35,275 nt of DNA from Planctomycetaceae bacterium (GCA_031289675.1 JAITOZ010000238.1:1-35275), one strand, 5' to 3'. Counted from the first letter of the stretch, positions 20,396 through 30,036 are shown. The notes: a model not told the origin generated them from the letters alone. Program-made: numbers and translations.

Positions 20396-22366
20396 ATGGA
20401 CTGTGCTGTTACCGACATTGCCGTTTTCTTCGGCTTCCTCGCCGTTGTTCTCGTTATTGCCTTCATTATGGGAGGGCGGGATAAAAAGAAAGAGGCATCC
20501 GCCGCCAGCGAGGATTACTTCCTTGCCGGTCGCGGCTTGGCTTGGTGGCTCATCGGTATCTCGCTCATTTCGGCAAACATCTCTGCCGAACAATTCGTAG
20601 GGATGCCCGGTCAGGCGGCACGCAATATTGGTTTGGCGATTGCATCTTACGAATGGATTGCTGCCGTTTCGCTGGTCATTGTTGCTTTTATCTTTTTGCC
20701 CAGATTTTTGAAAGCCGGTGTCTATACGGTTCCGCAATTTTTGGAAACCCGCTACAACCGCTTATGCCGGACGCTGATGTCCTTGTCGCTGCTGGCAATT
20801 TACGCTTTCGTAACAATCACAGCCGTCAATTATGCCGGTGCGAAGGCGTTTTCGGATATTTTCGGCGGGCAGGTTTATTTCGGTATCGAACTGAATATTA
20901 CCACATTCTGCTGGATTCTCGGCTTCTTTGCGGCGGTCTATGTGTTGTACGGCGGGTTAAAGTCGGCAGCGTGGGCGGGTTCGCTGCAAGGCACGGCGTT
21001 GATTCTTTGCGGCGTGATTATCCTGTTTTTTGCCTTGCAGAAACTCGGCAGTGTTGATAAATCTGTGCTGGAATCGGCAATGCAGGCATTGGATTTTTCC
21101 GCCGAAAAACAAGCGGAATTGCTGCCGAAACTGGAAAATGCCGGTGCCTATGAACGCTTCAGCGTGTTAAACGCAGACAAGTTGCGGATGAATCTGCCGT
21201 GGACGGACTCCATTTTGCCGATTACTGCTTTGATGTTCGGCATCTGGATTCCGAACCTGTATTACTGGGGACTTGACCAACACATTATGCAGCGGACGCT
21301 CGGTTCCCGGTCATTAGCACAGGGACAGAAAGGTATTGTGCTGGCGGCGTTTTTGAAACTGATTATTCCGTTCATCGTGATTTTTCCCGGCTTGATAGCA
21401 TTTAATCTTTATAATGTTGAAATGAAACAGCGTGCGTTTGAAGGCAAGGGCGGTTTTGAGGCATTGAAAGCGGAACGGGAAAAGTTGGGGCAACTTTTCG
21501 ACTTTGACGGCAAATTTGCTTCGTTCTATCCTGAAGAGGCTAAAAAAATGATTGCGTTCAACGCTGGCAAGACCGGTGTGAAAACCCCGGAAGACCTGAG
21601 TGACCCGCTCAAAGCCCTCGGCGAACACAAAACCCAACTTATCAAAGCGAATTTCGGCAAACAGATTTCCGGTTACGATTACGATTCCGCCTTTGGGTTA
21701 CTCTTAGCGAATCTTGTACCGAAAGGCGGACTTTACGGCTTCGCTTTGGCGGCTCTGTTCGGAATGGTCATTAGTGCAATGGCGGCAATGCTCAACGCCG
21801 TTTCGACTTTATTCAGCATTGACATTTACAAAGAATTTTTTCACCGCAGAGCATCGGAAAAGGAAATCGTTTTTGTCGGAAGAATCAGCGTTGTCGGCTT
21901 TATGGTTCTCGGCTGCTGTCTCGTGCCGGTACTGGACAATCCGAAGTTCGGCGGAATTTTCAATTTCATTCAGGAATTTCAGGGATTCATTTCGCCGGGG
22001 ATTTTGTGTGCGTTTATGTTCGGGTTCTTCGTACATAAGGCACCCCGCTGGTCGGGGACGGTGTCGATTCTGTTAAGTCCCGTGATTTACGGGGCGTTGA
22101 TGTTCCTGCGTCCGAACACAGCGTTCCTTGACCGGATGAGCATTACGTTTTGCACGATTGTTATCGTGCTGCTGCTGCTGCGGCTACGGTTTCCGATGAA
22201 AGAAGCGTTCAAACTCAAAACGAACACGGCAATGGATTTGGCAACTTCAAAGGTTGCGGTGTTCTTCGGCATCGTCATTGTCATTTTGACAGCGGTGTTA
22301 TACGCCTATTTTTGGGACTACAATACGCCGATGTTTGCCGGTTTTTGGGAGAGTTTCACGAAGTAA
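20396..22366 (+). CDS. Sodium:solute symporter family transporter (SSS/SLC5)
   Basis: Multi-TM; EDYFLAGRGLAWWLIGISLISANISAEQFVGMPGQA is the SSS signature. Confidence 0.92.
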   Translation: MDCAVTDIAVFFGFLAVVLVIAFIMGGRDKKKEASAASEDYFLAGRGLAWWLIGISLISANISAEQFVGMPGQAARNIGLAIASYEWIAAVSLVIVAFIFLPRFLKAGVYTVPQFLETRYNRLCRTLMSLSLLAIYAFVTITAVNYAGAKAFSDIFGGQVYFGIELNITTFCWILGFFAAVYVLYGGLKSAAWAGSLQGTALILCGVIILFFALQKLGSVDKSVLESAMQALDFSAEKQAELLPKLENAGAYERFSVLNADKLRMNLPWTDSILPITALMFGIWIPNLYYWGLDQHIMQRTLGSRSLAQGQKGIVLAAFLKLIIPFIVIFPGLIAFNLYNVEMKQRAFEGKGGFEALKAEREKLGQLFDFDGKFASFYPEEAKKMIAFNAGKTGVKTPEDLSDPLKALGEHKTQLIKANFGKQISGYDYDSAFGLLLANLVPKGGLYGFALAALFGMVISAMAAMLNAVSTLFSIDIYKEFFHRRASEKEIVFVGRISVVGFMVLGCCLVPVLDNPKFGGIFNFIQEFQGFISPGILCAFMFGFFVHKAPRWSGTVSILLSPVIYGALMFLRPNTAFLDRMSITFCTIVIVLLLLRLRFPMKEAFKLKTNTAMDLATSKVAVFFGIVIVILTAVLYAYFWDYNTPMFAGFWESFTK

Positions 22367-22660
22367 AACGAAAAGCCAATTTTTGCTTATCGAAATTACT
22401 GACAAGACGTTAATGAAGTGCGGTTCGCGTTTGCTCTTGAGTGTGTCCGTCCGTCGCGTACCGTGCAGCGATAGATAGCGGCAAAGGCAGTTCTATCGCA
22501 GGCATTTGCAGTCCGTTGTCCGTATCATTTGTCGGCAGAACGGGTTATGATGCCATGACGCGGAGCGTTCATCAACTTTTAGTTCAAGCAACAGGACAGC
22601 AGACTCCCTCCCACAGCGCAACTTTTCCGTTACAACAAAAGTCACCGCCGTCAGGCAGAA

Positions 22661-23872
22661 CTAATCGACATTAAACTTTTTTGCATCTTTTAATTTTTGC
22701 ACCGCTCCCGCTGTAACCTTGGAGTTGTTCTTCAGAGTCACCGCCGTCAAGTTCGGCATCGTAAGCAGCGTTGCCAGACCGGCATCGGTCACGCCCGTCG
22801 AATTCAATATCAGCGTTTTCAGTTTCGGTAACTTGACAATCGTTTCCAGCGACTTGTCCGTAACCGGTACGTCCCAGATTTCAAGCGTTTCCAGTTCCTT
22901 CAGATACACCAAATTCATTATGCCGATGTCTGTTACAGACGGCAATTCATCAAGATAAAGTCTTTTCAGCGTAGGCAGTCCCCGAAACACTTCTAAACCG
23001 CCGTCGTCCACCGGCAATCCCCGCAGCGTTAAGCGGTTGAGTTTCAAACCTTTGAGTTCAATGAGACCGGAGGAATCGAAGTTTTCACAGCGGAAAATAA
23101 TCAAACCCGTCAGATTCGCCATCTGCCGGATATACTGCCCCGCCGCACCCGTAATACTGAAATCCTGTATTTCAAGGTTCGTCAGATTCTTTGCCGCAAC
23201 AAGTGCCTGCAAACCCTCATCCGTAACGGTTTGCGCCCTGTGCTTCAAACTTTTCAATGTCTTTATTTCCGCCAAGGCGGCAAGCCCGCTGTTCCCCACG
23301 TTTGCCGCCCGAATATCGAGGGTTTTCAAATTCGGCATCGTTGCGATATTCATAATGCCGAACTCGCTGATACCGCAAAAGAGCAGCGACAGCGACTCCA
23401 AATTTTGCAATCGGGCTATATCCTTCGTTGATTCATCTGTCAATCGGGTTTCGGACGAAAGGTCGAGATGGACCAACTGCGGAAAAGCATCGGCAATCGC
23501 TTTGACGGCAGCATCCGTAATTCCGCCGTTTGTCAGGTTCAGTGCCTTTAATTTTTTCAAACCGGTCAGTTTCACGACATCGTCATCGCTCAAGTCTCGA
23601 TAATTCGCAACGTGCAGCGATTCGAGGTCGGTCTGTTGAGCAAAGAGGCTGAATGCCTCCGGTTTCAGAGCAGAACCGTCTTTGAACACGATTTCTTTGA
23701 TATTATTGCCTGAAACGGTGCAAACGCCGTTTAACTGTTTAATCCGCCGGACAGCGTCCTGCACAGTGTTGGAAACGGTTGAATCGCTAGTAACGGTCGC
23801 ATTGAAAGACCAGTTTGCGAGAACGGCAACGAGAAAAGCAAAAAAGGTGTATCGCATATATGTTTTCGGCAA
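22661..23872 (-). CDS. Leucine-rich repeat protein, signal-peptide bearing
   Basis: Repeated LxxLxxLxLxxxxITDAxLxxL-type units; N-terminal hydrophobic segment. Confidence 0.85.
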   Translation of the reverse strand: MPKTYMRYTFFAFLVAVLANWSFNATVTSDSTVSNTVQDAVRRIKQLNGVCTVSGNNIKEIVFKDGSALKPEAFSLFAQQTDLESLHVANYRDLSDDDVVKLTGLKKLKALNLTNGGITDAAVKAIADAFPQLVHLDLSSETRLTDESTKDIARLQNLESLSLLFCGISEFGIMNIATMPNLKTLDIRAANVGNSGLAALAEIKTLKSLKHRAQTVTDEGLQALVAAKNLTNLEIQDFSITGAAGQYIRQMANLTGLIIFRCENFDSSGLIELKGLKLNRLTLRGLPVDDGGLEVFRGLPTLKRLYLDELPSVTDIGIMNLVYLKELETLEIWDVPVTDKSLETIVKLPKLKTLILNSTGVTDAGLATLLTMPNLTAVTLKNNSKVTAGAVQKLKDAKKFNVD

Positions 23873-24131
23873 TGATTATATCGGCTTCGAGTGTGTTGTA
23901 TCTGGATGGAGCGAAGCGGCAATTCTCCGCACACCGTAATTATCCCTTTCATTGGGCTATCCGTCAAGCCCCGTCATTTATTTTATCAATCCGCTATGAT
24001 GCCTCTTCAAAGGCTAAATTGGTCTTTGCATAAAAACGGTCTTGTAAGCCTGTTTTATGCAATTATCTATGCCAGGCCCCTAATCTTTTGTTTTAGCAAA
24101 AAGCGGACAGCATCTTTACAGTGACCATTTC

Positions 24132-24423
24132 AGGTCATATAACGCTCTTGATGTCTCCGAATTCAAGCATTTGCGAACCAATCGTTCAAAAGAAATGCTG
24201 AAGGCAAAAATCACATAATGGCATCGAAAACTTTGGGAATCAGGCAAAGAGACCTCTGCGGAGGTTCAACGGAATTTCAAAAACAAGTTTCATTTGTTTC
24301 TCAAAGAATGTGAGTTCCGCTTCAATTACGGACAACCGAAAAAAACGATTGACCGCTCTGAAAAAGTAGATTAAAACAACTTCAAAATTGCCTTCCTTTT
24401 AGACAATTATCTATGCCAGCCCC
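24132..24423 (+). pseudogene. IS1595-like (ISXO2-type) transposase C-terminal remnant plus right end
   Basis: RSYNALDVSEFKHLRTNRSKE; shifted frame NGIENFGNQAKRPLRRFNGISK; then FHLFLKECEFRFNYGQPKKTIDR; terminal caattatctatgccagcccc. Confidence 0.7.
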
Positions 24424-24592
24424 TTATTATATGCTATTGTTTTCAAAAGCAAGTATAACGCCGCGCCTGTAAAGTGAAACACGCCTGTTATGAGACTGTT
24501 CGCAAATTTCTAAAAAAAAACGAATTGCAGCCGCAGAAGAAAGAATGTTGGGTAATTCCGCCGGAACAAGATTCCGAGTTTGTTGCCAATAT
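24424..24592 (+). pseudogene. IS630-like transposase remnant, left copy (N-terminus fused to mid-region, internal deletion)
   Basis: 62 nt match (60/62) to the reverse complement of 28841-28902, then YETVRKFLKKNELQPQKKECWVIPPEQDSEFVANI typical of the IS630 mid-domain. Confidence 0.75.
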
Positions 24593-24708
24593 TGGTGTCC
24601 CGATATTTCCGTTAAAAACGCTATTTTGAGTCATATATCTTGACGGAGACGGCAAAAAAAGGAGAAAACACGGCGGAACCACCGAGAAACTGCCGAATTC
24701 ACAGCGTT

Positions 24709-25914
24709 ATGGTGTTTCTGTTCCGCTGCATTCCGGTTCTTGTCTTGACGGTGTTTGTCTTCGCCGGCACCGCAGTATCCGCGCAAAGTCCGTCCGCTCC
24801 AATACTGCCTGAACTGACAGAGACAAATGTTCGGAACCTGATGATACCCTTTGAAATCCATTCTGCTAGCAGCATTGACCCGATTAAGGAAGTAGAATTA
24901 CTCGTTTCACAGGACAAAGGCAAGCACTGGCATATCGTCAGCCGTCTTCCGGTTACTGCAAAGAAGTTCGTCTATAATGCGCCGAACGACGGTGAATACT
25001 GGTTTTCATTCCGAACGATGAGCGTATTGGGAAATGTCAGCGTAGTGCCGTCCGTTCCGCAACTTCGGGCGGCGGTGAACACGTCTGTGCCGCAGCCGCT
25101 GAAAAAATCGGTAGAAAATCTGACGGGACAGCAGGAGACGAAAACGGAGCGGCAGAGCGAATCGGGTCCGATTACACCGCCGAAACCGGAAAAATTCCGA
25201 AGCGGAATGAGGAAAGCGGAAACTCCGCCGCTTATATCGGAACAGATTGTACCGGAGCAGATTATGCCGGAGCCTGCGCCGAAAACGCCTGGTGATACGG
25301 TACAGCAAAATCCTGCACGGCAAATTTCTGTCCAACCGTTGCCGTCGTTTTCAGACTGGGAAGTCATCCCAAGCCAAAACAAGCCGGACAAATTACCCGA
25401 TGACAAATTACTTGACGACATATTAGGCGATATGGATTCGTTTTTTGATATTCAGCCGGCAGCATTGCAAGCGGCGGCACCGCAGCCAGCACGAAATACA
25501 GTCAGTTCCAACGGCAAGGCTGCATCGGCAAAATCGGTACTGCCGTCTTTTCCGCCGTCCGGTTTAGCGGCAGATGTCAAAACGAAAACGGAGGCAGTGC
25601 CGGCGGGCAAAATTGCCGGTCTTTCGCTGAATACCGAAAGCAGCCGACCGCAGGTGATTGTTCAGTGGAGTCAGGGCGATGTACTCTGGCGGGACGCACA
25701 AATCGATGTACTGCGGAGAACGGACAAGGATGGACCTTGGCTGCCGATTTCAATGAACTTACCCAACACGGGCGAGTATTGGTGGTTTGTAACACAGGAA
25801 GATATGAAACCGTTTTTTCTGATGCTTCGAATTCGCAGTATTCACGGCGGTACGCAAACGGACACAACGGCAAGGGCGATTGCGATTAAGCCGGAGGATA
25901 TGCGGCGGCAGTGA
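24709..25914 (+). CDS. Secreted protein of unknown function with repeated Ig/fibronectin-like segments
   Basis: ATG at 24709 (ORF open from a TTG at 24640), signal peptide MVFLFRCIPVLVLTVFVFAGTAVSA; two similar segments (DKGKHWHIVSRLPVTAKKFVYNAPNDGEYWFSFRT / DKDGPWLPISMNLPNTGEYWWFVT). Confidence 0.75.
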   Translation: MVFLFRCIPVLVLTVFVFAGTAVSAQSPSAPILPELTETNVRNLMIPFEIHSASSIDPIKEVELLVSQDKGKHWHIVSRLPVTAKKFVYNAPNDGEYWFSFRTMSVLGNVSVVPSVPQLRAAVNTSVPQPLKKSVENLTGQQETKTERQSESGPITPPKPEKFRSGMRKAETPPLISEQIVPEQIMPEPAPKTPGDTVQQNPARQISVQPLPSFSDWEVIPSQNKPDKLPDDKLLDDILGDMDSFFDIQPAALQAAAPQPARNTVSSNGKAASAKSVLPSFPPSGLAADVKTKTEAVPAGKIAGLSLNTESSRPQVIVQWSQGDVLWRDAQIDVLRRTDKDGPWLPISMNLPNTGEYWWFVTQEDMKPFFLMLRIRSIHGGTQTDTTARAIAIKPEDMRRQ

Positions 25915-25946
25915 GCGGCGTATTGTGACACGGTCTTCGGCTCTGC

Positions 25947-26741
25947 TTAAAGAACCGGCTCACTGACAGGGCGAACCCAGATGTTGCGGAACTTGACGCT
26001 CGAACCGTGTTCTTGTAGCGAAATCGAGCCGGTTTCTTTCTGCAAGGTTTTAGGAAGCGTCCGGTGAAGCGTTGTACCGAGAAGTTCAGCATTATTTTGA
26101 ACCAGAACACCGTTATAGAAAACGGTAACATAAGCGGGACGAGTCTGTTTTCCATCTTCGATTTTCGGAGCGGTGAAAATGATGTCGAAACTTTGCCACT
26201 CCGCCGGTTTTCGGGCGGGATTCACCAGCGGCGGATACTGTCCATAAACGGCACCGGCATTGCCGTCCGCATAAATGTAACTGTCGTGCGATTCCAGTAT
26301 TTGGATTTCAATACTGCCGTCGAGAAAAAACACGCCGCTGTTTCCCCAATGCATTCGGTCTTCACGTTTTCCGTCCGTCATCCACTCAATATGCAGTTGG
26401 CAGGTGCCGAATTTTGCTTTGGTCTGAAGCGTGCCGGTCCTTTTAATGTCAAAGATACTGTTTTCAATGACTTGCAGATTTTTTCCTTTCCACTCATTGA
26501 GGTTTGTCCCGTCGAAGAGGATGACGGCATCGGACGGCGGTGTTGCTCCGATATCGCCTTGCCCCGGAGCCGTCTTGACTGGTTGCGGGCGGTTCTGGTC
26601 GTGTATTTTCCACCGCGAGTTAGGCAACTGCGGCGTGTCGGTATAACCCGGTGCCTCTTCGCCCCGAAGCATTGTACCTGCTGCCGGTATAAGGCAAAAT
26701 AAAGCGGAAAATAACACGGAAACTGCACAAAATGTCTTCAT
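25947..26741 (-). CDS. DUF1080 (3-keto-disaccharide hydrolase-like) secreted protein
   Basis: VILFDGTNLNEWKGK, MHWGNSGVFFLDGSIEIQILESH, EHGSSVKFRNIWVRP; signal peptide starting at ATG 26741. Confidence 0.9.
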   Translation of the reverse strand: MKTFCAVSVLFSALFCLIPAAGTMLRGEEAPGYTDTPQLPNSRWKIHDQNRPQPVKTAPGQGDIGATPPSDAVILFDGTNLNEWKGKNLQVIENSIFDIKRTGTLQTKAKFGTCQLHIEWMTDGKREDRMHWGNSGVFFLDGSIEIQILESHDSYIYADGNAGAVYGQYPPLVNPARKPAEWQSFDIIFTAPKIEDGKQTRPAYVTVFYNGVLVQNNAELLGTTLHRTLPKTLQKETGSISLQEHGSSVKFRNIWVRPVSEPVL

Positions 26742-26859
26742 TTGTTCTTGATTTTCTGTTGAGTTTTGCCGCCTGCGAGCGGATACCTTTATTGCAGGCA
26801 TCGTACATTCTAGCAAAGTTACAGAAACCCGGCAACCGGTGTACAGACCGGTATTATTC

Positions 26860-26888
26860 TTGACAAACTTCGTGCGGAAGGGTTTAAT
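26860..26888 (+). promoter_or_regulatory. Putative sigma-70 promoter, TTGACA-N17-TTTAAT
   Basis: ttgaca 26860-26865, tttaat 26883-26888; upstream of the ORF at 26910. Confidence 0.5.
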
Positions 26889-26906
26889 GGGTTACGTCCT
26901 CTTGCG

Positions 26907-26942
26907 CATATGCCGCCGCATATGCCGCCGCATATGCCGCAA
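26907..26942. repeat. 12-bp tandem repeat catatgccgccg x3 at the start of the PilM/GspL-like gene
   Basis: Three consecutive units (last imperfect), each carrying an in-frame ATG. Confidence 0.9.
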
Positions 26943-28358
26943 TACCTCGCTGTCGATTGGGATGATGCCGAATGCCGGTTCGCAGCCGCTGCCGTCCAGA
27001 AAAATTCTCTTTTCGTAGAGCATTACGGCAGCGTTCCGCTTGAAAAAACTGAACAAGATACCGAATGGGCTAATCTGTCGGCAACGCTCCGAAAAGTCTG
27101 CAAAGACCGGAATATCGGCAATGTTCCCTCCGTGCTGGTTCTCGGCAGACATCAAACCGACTGGCTCTATCAGCAACTGCCGAATTGTAACGAAAATGAA
27201 ATTCCGGTTCTGTTAAAAAATCAAGTACTTCGGGAACTGCCGGCTTTTGCCGATTTCGACCCGCTTGATTATATCGTTCTTGACCGCAGTACGGACGGCT
27301 GTCAACTGCTGGCATTAACAATGCACTTGTCCCGCCGGCAGCAACTGACAAAAACTTTTCGTAACATTTATCATCCGCCGCAGCGTATCGGGTTTCGTGC
27401 CGTTGATGCTGCCGAGGCGGTATTTGCCGATGACAGCCTTTGGTTTGAAGGGGAAAATACCGTTTCATTAATCGTGAACGCCGCCCGCTGTGATGCTGAT
27501 TTAATACTCGCTGTCCATAAACAAATTCGGTCTATACGTTCGTTTCGTCTGCCGGAAGATAATCCGCAGCAAAGCCTTATTGCCGAAATTCAGCGGACAA
27601 TCACAGCCGGTTTCGGCGGCGTTGATTCGACTTCGCAGGATTTAACACCGCAGCGTCTTATTCTTTTCGATGAAGCCCTTGCCGGTGAATTGGCGGACTT
27701 GGAGTTAGATATCCGGATTTTCAATCCTTTTTCGTTACCTAATGTTTCCGTTACAAATATACCGGAGACGGTATCGCCGTATGTTCCGCTGATTGGTTCG
27801 CTCTTGGCAGTGCAGCACAAGACCGGTATCGACTTTCTGCATCCGAAAGAAGCACCGCAGCCGCCGAATTATCGGCGTTCGGCATTATTGGCGGCGGTGT
27901 GTGCCGGCATCATCGGCTACGCTTTGTATCACTGGAATCAGGGCGTTGTACGGGGATTGGAAACGAAATTAGCGGAGGTGCAAAAAGAACACCAAAGCGT
28001 TGCCGGCGGGTTGCAGATGATTCAGCCGGGCTGGAACGTTTTACGTCAGACGCAGATTTGGGAGTCGCAAAATGTTCTTTGGCTTGATGTATTGAAAGAC
28101 TTGTCGCAGATTTTGCCCGGCGGGACGGATTTGGTGGTCTTGCAGATGTCCTTTGCCGCAGGACAGGCGAATAACCCGCAGATTAAAGGAGTCATTACGT
28201 TATCGGGAATGGTGCGCGACCCGCAGGTGTTGCGAAAATTACAGAGTGACCTTCAAGCGACACAGCGGTATCGGATGCAAAGTCCGGTGCCAGCGGCGAA
28301 TCCGGCGGGCGGCGGTTATCCGTGGCTATTCAAGGCGGCGGTGTACAGGATGCGCTAG
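26910..28358 (+). CDS. PilM/PilN-fusion (GspL-like) pilus/secretion assembly protein
   Basis: Actin-fold-like N-half (YLAVDWDDAECRFAAAAV), TM helix ALLAAVCAGIIGYALYHW, PilN-like C-half (LDVLKDLSQILPGGTDLVVLQM...GVITLSGMVRD). Confidence 0.65.
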   Translation: MPPHMPPHMPQYLAVDWDDAECRFAAAAVQKNSLFVEHYGSVPLEKTEQDTEWANLSATLRKVCKDRNIGNVPSVLVLGRHQTDWLYQQLPNCNENEIPVLLKNQVLRELPAFADFDPLDYIVLDRSTDGCQLLALTMHLSRRQQLTKTFRNIYHPPQRIGFRAVDAAEAVFADDSLWFEGENTVSLIVNAARCDADLILAVHKQIRSIRSFRLPEDNPQQSLIAEIQRTITAGFGGVDSTSQDLTPQRLILFDEALAGELADLELDIRIFNPFSLPNVSVTNIPETVSPYVPLIGSLLAVQHKTGIDFLHPKEAPQPPNYRRSALLAAVCAGIIGYALYHWNQGVVRGLETKLAEVQKEHQSVAGGLQMIQPGWNVLRQTQIWESQNVLWLDVLKDLSQILPGGTDLVVLQMSFAAGQANNPQIKGVITLSGMVRDPQVLRKLQSDLQATQRYRMQSPVPAANPAGGGYPWLFKAAVYRMR

Positions 28359-28365
28359 TACCCCA

Positions 28366-28947
28366 TCAATCTTTACAATATGGATAAATATGTTTTAGTT
28401 TTATTCTGGCGTTTTCTGTTTTGAATTGCCAATCCATTGCTTCGCCGGAGTTGTTCCTCACATCCTGCCACGCACTTACTTCTTTGCGGTACTCCTCAAT
28501 ATTACCAATGCACCGATTCAAATATTGACGCTGTAAAACACTAATCTCTATCTCCTCCGCCCAATCCTTCTTTGTCCGACGGTCTCGCACCGACACCCGC
28601 CGCCAATTCTTCAACGCTTGAAAAAACATAAAGTTTGCCGCCGTGCCGTTACGAATATATTGATATCGTAACGCCGGGTGTCTCACGTTGTTTGCGATTC
28701 AGTGCAGACTCAAAGCCTTGTTCAACGAAGCATTGCTTGACGTTATAGACTGTGTTGAAGTGACAGTGAAACTGTTTCGCAATGTTTTCATCGCTGTTTT
28801 TGGTTTTACCGTTACCTGTATCAACAGCGAGCAATATGTCGGCGTGTTTCACTTTACAGGCGCGGCGTTATATTTGCCTTTGAAAACAATAGCATATAAT
28901 AATTGCCGTTCTTCGTCGGTAAGCGTTACTCTATATTTTTTAACCAT
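28366..28947 (-). pseudogene. IS630-like transposase remnant, right copy (HTH and C-terminus retained, internal deletions and frameshift)
   Basis: MVKKYRVTLTDEERQLLYAIVFKGKYN...KHADILLAVDTG...NSDENIAKQFHCHFNTVYNVKQCFVEQGFESALNRKQRETPG joined to YQYIRNGTAANFMFFQALKNWRRVSVRDRRTKKDWA and EIEISVLQRQYLNRCI...DWQFKTENARIKLKHIYP. Confidence 0.85.
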
Positions 28948-29203
28948 AGAAACCTCCGTGTAATAAAAAATCAAACAACGGCAGCGTTATAACTTCTTGA
29001 AAAAATAATGTCAGTTAATAGTGTCATAAATTTGAAACGGATAGGATAGTAGATTCTTTTGGCAACATCTTGTGCCAGCATTCAAAATACAGAGCAAATG
29101 TTGAATTGTCGATTCCCTTTTTAGCGTTTCCCCCCCCACTAAAATCGCTCTTGCCGTTTTACTGCCGAATCGCTACTCTCCGCTGAACAATGCGGAGGTT
29201 TGT

Positions 29204-29611
29204 ATGCTCAAAATAATGGATATAAGCACAAGCGGTCTCATATCGCAGCGGATACGAATGACCGCCATCGCCAGTAATTTAGCCAACATTACTTCAACAC
29301 GCAACGAAAACGGCGAACTGAAACCTTACGACCCGCGTTTCGTCAAATTTCAGGAGGATAATACGATTGGTCCCAACGGCAGTGCCGGCGTTTTCGTTAA
29401 AGAAATTGCCCGTGATGAATTACCGCCGATACGAAAGTACGTTCCGTTTCATCCCGATGCCGATGAACAAGGTTTCATCAATCTGCCCCGCATCAATTTA
29501 GTAACCGAATTTACCGATGCCATCGAATCACAACGCTCCTACGAAGCCAACCTCGGCGCAATGGACGTAACAAAATCAATGGCAAGCCAAACGTTAAGAA
29601 TTATCTCATAA
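29204..29611 (+). CDS. flgC: Flagellar basal-body rod protein FlgC
   Basis: MDISTSGLISQRIRMTAIASNLANITSTRNENGELKPYDPRFV; C-terminal SYEANLGAMDVTKSMASQTLRI. Confidence 0.93.
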   Translation: MLKIMDISTSGLISQRIRMTAIASNLANITSTRNENGELKPYDPRFVKFQEDNTIGPNGSAGVFVKEIARDELPPIRKYVPFHPDADEQGFINLPRINLVTEFTDAIESQRSYEANLGAMDVTKSMASQTLRIIS

Positions 29612-29976
29612 TGAACGGAATCAGCGGAATTTACGGCGGTATCGGGACAACAGCGCATCATCGAATCGGCGAACTCGAACACCGTCAGGGGATGGGGAAA
29701 CTCGGCTATAAAATGGACGACCCCGACCGTCCGATGACGGCAGCCGAAATCAAAAAGACATCGTTCAAAGACCTTGTTCTCGGCGGTGTCGGCGAAGTCA
29801 ATATGCTGCAGCAGCGGGCGGACGGTGCTATCGAAAAGTTAATGTGCGGCGGAGAAATCGGAATGGCAGAAGTGTTAACTGCCGTACAAAAAGCCGACAT
29901 CGCCTTCAAAATGATGATGCAGATGCGCAACAAATTAGTGGCTGCGTATCAGGAAATACAAGGTATGCGGGTTTAA
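29611..29976 (+). CDS. fliE: Flagellar hook-basal body protein FliE
   Basis: TSFKDLVLGGVGEVNMLQQRADGAIEKL...EVLTAVQKADIAFKMMMQMRNKLVAAYQEI; overlaps flgC stop. Confidence 0.88.
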   Translation: MNGISGIYGGIGTTAHHRIGELEHRQGMGKLGYKMDDPDRPMTAAEIKKTSFKDLVLGGVGEVNMLQQRADGAIEKLMCGGEIGMAEVLTAVQKADIAFKMMMQMRNKLVAAYQEIQGMRV

Positions 29977-29980
29977 GAAT

Positions 29981-30029
29981 AATTGAAAATTGAAAAATAT
30001 TTTCCATTTTCAATTTTCCATTTTCAATT
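29981..30029. repeat. AT-rich imperfect inverted repeat between fliE and fliF
   Basis: aattgaaaattgaaaa opposed by ttttccattttcaatt, present twice with a 14-nt period (30000-30015 and 30014-30029). Confidence 0.8.
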
Positions 30030-30036
30030 AAAATAG

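Noticed and set aside
24972-25421. 149-aa minus ORF
   Set aside because: Antisense to the 24709-25914 gene; Cys/Ser/Gly-rich composition typical of a shadow frame.
26903-26942. Possible CRISPR-like array
   Set aside because: 12-bp unit without spacers: a simple tandem repeat in coding sequence.
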